Of a DNA stretch of 45,269 bases, positions 42,401 through 45,269 are shown piece after piece. The translations under genes and the position numbers were made by a program. The stretch is from Alphaproteobacteria bacterium (GTDB lineage: Bacteria > Pseudomonadota > Alphaproteobacteria > Rs-D84). The notes beneath the pieces are model-generated. The model ran no database searches. It had not been told where the DNA came from and was given only the letters and a program-made list of their open reading frames with translations. The stretch is from positions 1 to 45,269 of the forward strand of contig JAFXUI010000002.1 in assembly GCA_017535105.1 (NCBI GenBank), read 5' to 3'. Each line of letters begins with the position of its first letter. The first letter of the stretch is position 1.

Positions 42401-43606
42401 AAAGAATTGTTCAGTTGTGCATTGCCATACGCATCTATGTTGATTAAAAACGATGGTGACAAGGTTGAAAAAGGCGAAAAGGTTGCCGAATGGGATCCAT
42501 ATTCCAACACAATCATCGCCGAAAAAGACGGTATCGTTCAGTTCAAAGACTTGATTGAAAACGTATCTGTCCAAGAAGAAGTTGATTCTATGACTGGTAT
42601 TGTTTCACACAAGGTTATTAACTGGAAAACAAATACCAAAAAGCCATTAAGCCCAGCAATCACATTGGTTGATGAAAAGGGTAATGTCATATCATTGGGT
42701 GGCAAGAAAGTTGCTGAATACATGTTGCCAACATATTCTGTGTTGAATGTGTCCAGTGGTGACAAGGTTGTTGCCGGTGATATTTTGGCTCGTATTCCAG
42801 TTCAGACGAAAAAGACAAGCGATATTACGGGCGGTCTGCCACGTGTTGAAGAATTGTTGGAAGTTCGTCGTCCAGCCAGCCCTGCTTTGTTGGCGGAAAT
42901 CGATGGTACGGTTGAATTGGAAGATTCTAAATCAAAAATCATTATCCGTATTGAACCAAACGATGGTTCGGCGCCAGTTGAATATGCGGTGCCAAAGGGT
43001 ACAAACCTGTTGGTGCGCAGCGGTGATACAGTACGTAAGGCCGAAAAACTGGTCGATGGTGATCCGGTTCCACAAGACATCTTGCGTATTTTGGGTCAAA
43101 AAGAATTGGCGCAATTTATGGTTGAACAAGTCCAGCAAGTTTATCGTTTGCAGGGCGTGTCAATCAACGACAAGCACATCGAAATTCTTATCCGTGAAAT
43201 GACACGTCGTGTTGAAATCACGAACCCAGGTGATACAGGATTCTTGATGGGCCAGGTTGTTGACCGCGTTGATTTCGAAGAAGAAAATGCGCGTGTAGCA
43301 CATGATGGTGGACGTGTGGCCGAAGCGTCACAAATCTTGGTCGGTTTGACCCGTGCATCATTGACATCACGTTCATTTATTTCGAACGCATCGTTCCAAC
43401 AGACAACCAAGGTTCTGGTTGATGCGGCGATTTCGGGTTCAACCGATAAATTGGTCGGTATCAATGAAAACTTGATTGTTGGTCGTCTGATTCCAATTGG
43501 CACCGGCGCATACGTACGTCGTGTTCGTGAAATTGCCAAGGAAGAAGAAAAGGCTGAAAAGTTGGCACGCGAAGGTGGCAACCAACAACAGTTGTTGGAC
43601 ATCTAA
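39497..43606 (+). CDS. rpoC: DNA-directed RNA polymerase subunit beta'
   Basis: The 1,369-residue beta' subunit carries the catalytic NADFDGD motif with Asp461, Asp463 and Asp465, which hold the active-site magnesium. An N-terminal zinc finger has Cys71, Cys73, Cys86 and Cys89, and a second zinc site is seen in VLTCHSDGLCAKCYG. The bridge helix and trigger loop regions are well preserved (EYFTSTHGARKGMSDTAL; GEPGTQLTLRTFHIGG). CAAAGGAG lies ahead of the ATG. A hairpin terminator follows the stop. Confidence 0.98.
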   Translation: MTNMLQKIFGQIETKEQFDALRITIASPEEILSWSHGEVKKPETINYHSLKPEPEGLFCQQIFGPVKDYECACGKYKRIKFRGVVCERCGVEVGSSSVRRERMGHIKLAMPVAHTWFLREGKIATLLNNLPQKKLEQVISYDAYIVIEPGLTNLKQYDVISEDEYQAAVEEFGADAFHVGIGAEGVRSIIANLDMGDERTRLRAELAETKSEAKRKSIIKQLKLVEAFLDSKTDPAWMLPDIIPVIPPDMRPLVTLDAGHVAASDLNDLYRRVIIRNNRLKRFMEMHAPEIIVRNEKRMLQEAVDSLFDNGHKARPMVSQNRRPLKSLSDSLRGKSGRFRMNMLGKRVDYSGRSVIVSGPSLKLHQVGLPKAMALELFKPFVFARLLAGDYANTLKTARKMVENGEDIVWEILEKVIHEHPVLLNRAPTLHRLSLLAFEPVLIEGKAIRLHPLVCKGFNADFDGDQMSVHVPISLEAQLEARTLMLSSNNVLSPANGEPMIVPSQDMVLGVYYISLMDGTVTEKSPRFANMDEVKMALENKTITLHTPIVARINGKRYETTAGRMILGELLPKSDNMPFDLVNKVMPSGEIKKLLALTYERCGDKAMIILADSLKNTGFEQAARSGISIGFDDIVIPKEKAEMIANANKAAAEIEKQYQNGLLSGGERHNKLIDLWQKTTDELGDKAYEALGKTTGENWNSIYMMAVSKARGSKGQIQQVAGMRGMMQKPDGSIIEVPIISNFKEGLTMAEYFTSTHGARKGMSDTALKTAEAGYLTRRLVELAQNTVITEHDCGTDEYITAKPVYQGSTLTVPLGDVVLGRTAAHDIVHPITKEVIVPAGELVTKSAARAINESGLPSVDVRSVLTCHSDGLCAKCYGMDLSRNALVHVGEAVGVIAGQSIGEPGTQLTLRTFHIGGIASGGAENHFIEMPVGGTLKLSGVNTITNSNGRVVVLSRNGEVAVVDSKGKELFSCALPYASMLIKNDGDKVEKGEKVAEWDPYSNTIIAEKDGIVQFKDLIENVSVQEEVDSMTGIVSHKVINWKTNTKKPLSPAITLVDEKGNVISLGGKKVAEYMLPTYSVLNVSSGDKVVAGDILARIPVQTKKTSDITGGLPRVEELLEVRRPASPALLAEIDGTVELEDSKSKIIIRIEPNDGSAPVEYAVPKGTNLLVRSGDTVRKAEKLVDGDPVPQDILRILGQKELAQFMVEQVQQVYRLQGVSINDKHIEILIREMTRRVEITNPGDTGFLMGQVVDRVDFEEENARVAHDGGRVAEASQILVGLTRASLTSRSFISNASFQQTTKVLVDAAISGSTDKLVGINENLIVGRLIPIGTGAYVRRVREIAKEEEKAEKLAREGGNQQQLLDI

Positions 43607-43619
43607 GATAAAAATAAAC

Positions 43620-43652
43620 GGTGCCCGGCCGTTATCGGTCGGGCATATTTTA
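43620..43652 (+). terminator. Terminator after rpoC
   Basis: GCCCGGCCG (43623-43631), loop TTAT and CGGTCGGGC (43636-43644) pair with one G-T wobble. The following ATATTTTAT tract is only moderately T-rich. Confidence 0.75.
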
Positions 43653-43662
43653 TGGAAAAAAT

Positions 43663-44061
43663 ATGAACGAAATACCTGCGATTTTTTGTGACATTGATGG
43701 TGTGGTTGCTCATAAATGGGCAATCGCAGATTATGACCGTTTTGGTGAACCAAACGAAAATATGATTCGGATTTTGGAAACACTGGGTCGTGATTTTACA
43801 ATCGTGTTCATCACGGGTCGTTGGGCAATGGGCCAAGAAAAAGTCGAGGCATTTATAGACGGTTTGTTACCGAATATAAAGAAACGCGTTTTTTGTAAGC
43901 CACATACATATCCCGGCACAACCGCAGAGTTCAAATTAGAAACAGTCAAGAATTTAGAAGCCGAAGGATTTAAGTTCTATATGGGGTTTGACGACTTTAC
44001 ACCAGTGGTTGGATTATTACATAATCACGGAATGTTTGTCGCCCAGGTCGTATCGAATTAA
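43663..44061 (+). CDS. HAD-like phosphatase domain protein
   Basis: The 132-residue protein has HAD motif I at AIFCDIDGVVAHK (Asp10, Asp12), motif II at VFITGRW and an acidic motif near GFDDFTP. The arrangement resembles the phosphatase half of T4 polynucleotide kinase and other small capless HAD proteins. The substrate is unknown. The start at 43663 avoids an upstream GTG that lies in the rpoC terminator; its own ribosome-binding site is weak (ATGGA). It stands between rpoC and rpmF as a single gene. Confidence 0.8.
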   Translation: MNEIPAIFCDIDGVVAHKWAIADYDRFGEPNENMIRILETLGRDFTIVFITGRWAMGQEKVEAFIDGLLPNIKKRVFCKPHTYPGTTAEFKLETVKNLEAEGFKFYMGFDDFTPVVGLLHNHGMFVAQVVSN

Positions 44062-44124
44062 AGTTTTCCTTGCAAAACAAGAATATTTCTATAAAATAGC
44101 AATCGACAAAAAAAGGATAGAAAA

Positions 44125-44274
44125 ATGGCAACGCCAAAAAGTAAAACAAGTAAAGCACGCAGCGCACAACGTCGCAGCCATGACGCATTGTCAGTAATGC
44201 CATGCGGTGTTTGCAAAAAATGTGGCGAAAAGAAACGCCCACATCATATTTGCCCGGCTTGTGGTGCGAAATAA
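44125..44274 (+). CDS. rpmF: 50S ribosomal protein L32
   Basis: This 49-residue gene encodes MATPKSKTSKARSAQRRSH at the start, the standard L32 N terminus. The zinc-binding part follows, with CGVCKKCG and HHICPACG supplying four or more cysteines. L32 is a small structural protein of the large subunit near the peptidyl transferase region. AAAAGGA lies upstream. It is followed by plsX, the common rpmF-plsX order that links ribosome and lipid synthesis genes. A terminator-like hairpin lies between them. Confidence 0.95.
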   Translation: MATPKSKTSKARSAQRRSHDALSVMPCGVCKKCGEKKRPHHICPACGAK

Positions 44275-44292
44275 TAAACAAACGCATTTAAC

Positions 44293-44330
44293 GGCAGAAT
44301 GGGCGCGTTTGTGCCTTTCTGCCATTTTTT
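44293..44330 (+). terminator. Hairpin terminator between rpmF and plsX
   Basis: GGCAGAA (44293-44299) and TTCTGCC (44317-44323) enclose a GC-rich inner loop and are followed by ATTTTTTATT. It may only attenuate transcription, since plsX starts 15 bases later without a clear promoter of its own. Confidence 0.75.
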
Positions 44331-44344
44331 ATTAAATACAAACT

Positions 44345-45269
44345 ATGCAAGACAACGAAAAACAAATTATCGCAATTGACGCAATGAGTGGGGATAAAGG
44401 TCCCCGCGCTGTGTTTGGTGGTATTAATCAATACCTGTACCAAAATGGCGAAGAACATGTGTTCTTTCGCGTGTTCGGTGCATCACGTGCGTTGCGTAAG
44501 TTGTTGTCGAAATATCCACGTGTTGCGCGCAACTGTGAAATTATTGATGCGCCCGATGTGATTCAGGGAACCGATAAAATTCGTGAAGTATTACGCCACG
44601 CGCAAAATACGTCAATGTATATGGCGATTAAAGACGTGCGTGAAGGGAAAAGTGCGGCGGTTATCAGTGCTGGTAATACCGGTGTTTTAATGTCGTTGTC
44701 GAAATTGGCATTAAAAACGATTGATGGTATTTCACGTCCGGCAATTACAACAATGTTACCAAGTGGTGCGGGTGACGCACGTGTTGTTATGCTGGATTTG
44801 GGTGCAAATGTTCAATGTGATGCGGAAAACCTTTTTGACTTTACCGTATTGGGCAGTGTCTATGCCGAAGTTATTGGTAAAATGCCAAAACCAAAACTGG
44901 GTGTGTTGAATATCGGTGAAGAAGAAACCAAGGGTAATGAAACACTGCAACGCCTTAATCACTTGCTGACAGAAAACAAAGATAAATTGCCATACGAATA
45001 TATCGGCTTTGTTGAAGCAAATGATATTTCCGCCGGTGTGGTCCAGGTTGTTGTGACCGATGGATTTACGGGTAATGTCGTTCTTAAAACGGTGGAGGGC
45101 ACCGCAAAACTTATCAAACGCGTTATCGTTGAAAATTTCAAGAAATCAATATTGGCAATAATTGGTGGATTTTTCTTGGTACACGTGTTTAAACGCCTTA
45201 AACACAAAATCGATCCACGTTCTTATGCGGGTGCGACGTTTTTGGGTTTAAATGGTTTTTCATTCAAGA
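44345..45269 (+). CDS. plsX: Phosphate acyltransferase PlsX (3' end outside the window)
   Basis: The frame is open from the ATG at 44345 to the end of the window (308 codons). PlsX makes acyl-phosphate from acyl-ACP for phospholipid synthesis. The N-terminal IIAIDAMSGDKGP matches the family's IAIDAMGGD-x-GP with Gly replaced by Ser. VISAGNTGVLM, VVMLDLGANVQC, LGVLNIGEEETKGNE and VTDGFTGNVVLKTVEG are typical. No strong ribosome-binding site precedes the start. The remaining C-terminal portion, usually about 30-40 residues, is missing because the window ends. Confidence 0.94.
   Translation, partial: MQDNEKQIIAIDAMSGDKGPRAVFGGINQYLYQNGEEHVFFRVFGASRALRKLLSKYPRVARNCEIIDAPDVIQGTDKIREVLRHAQNTSMYMAIKDVREGKSAAVISAGNTGVLMSLSKLALKTIDGISRPAITTMLPSGAGDARVVMLDLGANVQCDAENLFDFTVLGSVYAEVIGKMPKPKLGVLNIGEEETKGNETLQRLNHLLTENKDKLPYEYIGFVEANDISAGVVQVVVTDGFTGNVVLKTVEGTAKLIKRVIVENFKKSILAIIGGFFLVHVFKRLKHKIDPRSYAGATFLGLNGFSFK

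Noticed and set aside
44070-44095. Possible rpmF promoter (TTGCAA and TATAAA)
   Set aside because: The spacing is only 14 bp, too short for a confident sigma-70 promoter.
1-45269. CRISPR arrays
   Set aside because: I saw no series of regularly spaced direct repeats and no cas-like gene.

Overview
The window looks like chromosomal DNA of a small-genome, probably host-associated alphaproteobacterium. The evidence is a GapR-type (DUF2312) protein, the order tRNA-Trp/secE/nusG/rplKAJL/rpoB/rpoC, the rpmF-plsX pair, a VirB8-VirB9-VirB10 type IV secretion core and several shortened housekeeping proteins. I cannot place it below class level. The core genes favour CGT/CGC for arginine and have moderate GC. 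The recombinase, two cysteine-rich genes and an S41 peptidase are richer in AT and AGA codons and look acquired.

Layout. 1-2017: a large serine recombinase gene lies between two perfect 130-bp inverted repeats. The right repeat overlaps the gene's 3' end and the last seven bases of a tRNA-Gln gene. 2102-9285: an unknown protein, then a MarR regulator followed by TolC, a miniature adaptor, an RND pump and a NADAR enzyme, then a HAD phosphatase. 9319-16960: RmuC (minus strand); Def-Fmt, two tandem cysteine-rich paralogues and TruA (plus); ComEC (minus); GapR and an RNHCP zinc protein (minus); pyruvate kinase. 17031-26110: three lipoproteins (one BamE-like), a SPOR-tailed D,D-carboxypeptidase, an S41 peptidase, RecR, RsmA, a Kef-type antiporter, LspA and YidC, mostly cell-envelope and DNA or rRNA maintenance functions. 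26133-31767 (minus): two small conserved-looking unknowns, then the VirB10, VirB9 and VirB8 homologues, with VirB8 transcribed first. 31874-43606: tRNA-Trp and the secE-nusG-rplKAJL-rpoBC block. 43663-45269: a HAD-like protein, ribosomal protein L32 and the start of PlsX, which runs off the window.

How parts work together. Def and Fmt handle the formyl group on initiator methionine. LspA, YidC, SecE and the lipoproteins serve envelope biogenesis. TolC, the adaptor and the RND protein should form a tripartite envelope transporter controlled by the MarR protein. However, the pump lacks the usual proton-relay residues and the adaptor lacks its hairpin. VirB8/9/10 would form the envelope-spanning core of a type IV secretion apparatus whose ATPases and coupling protein must lie elsewhere.

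Most unusual items: the inverted-repeat recombinase unit at tRNA-Gln, the atypical RND system, the tandem cysteine-rich pair, the SPOR-tailed VirB9 with a VirB10 carrying extra domains, and an RNA polymerase beta subunit with leucine at the position of E. coli Arg529 in the rifampicin pocket. All calls come from reading the sequence; no database search was run.
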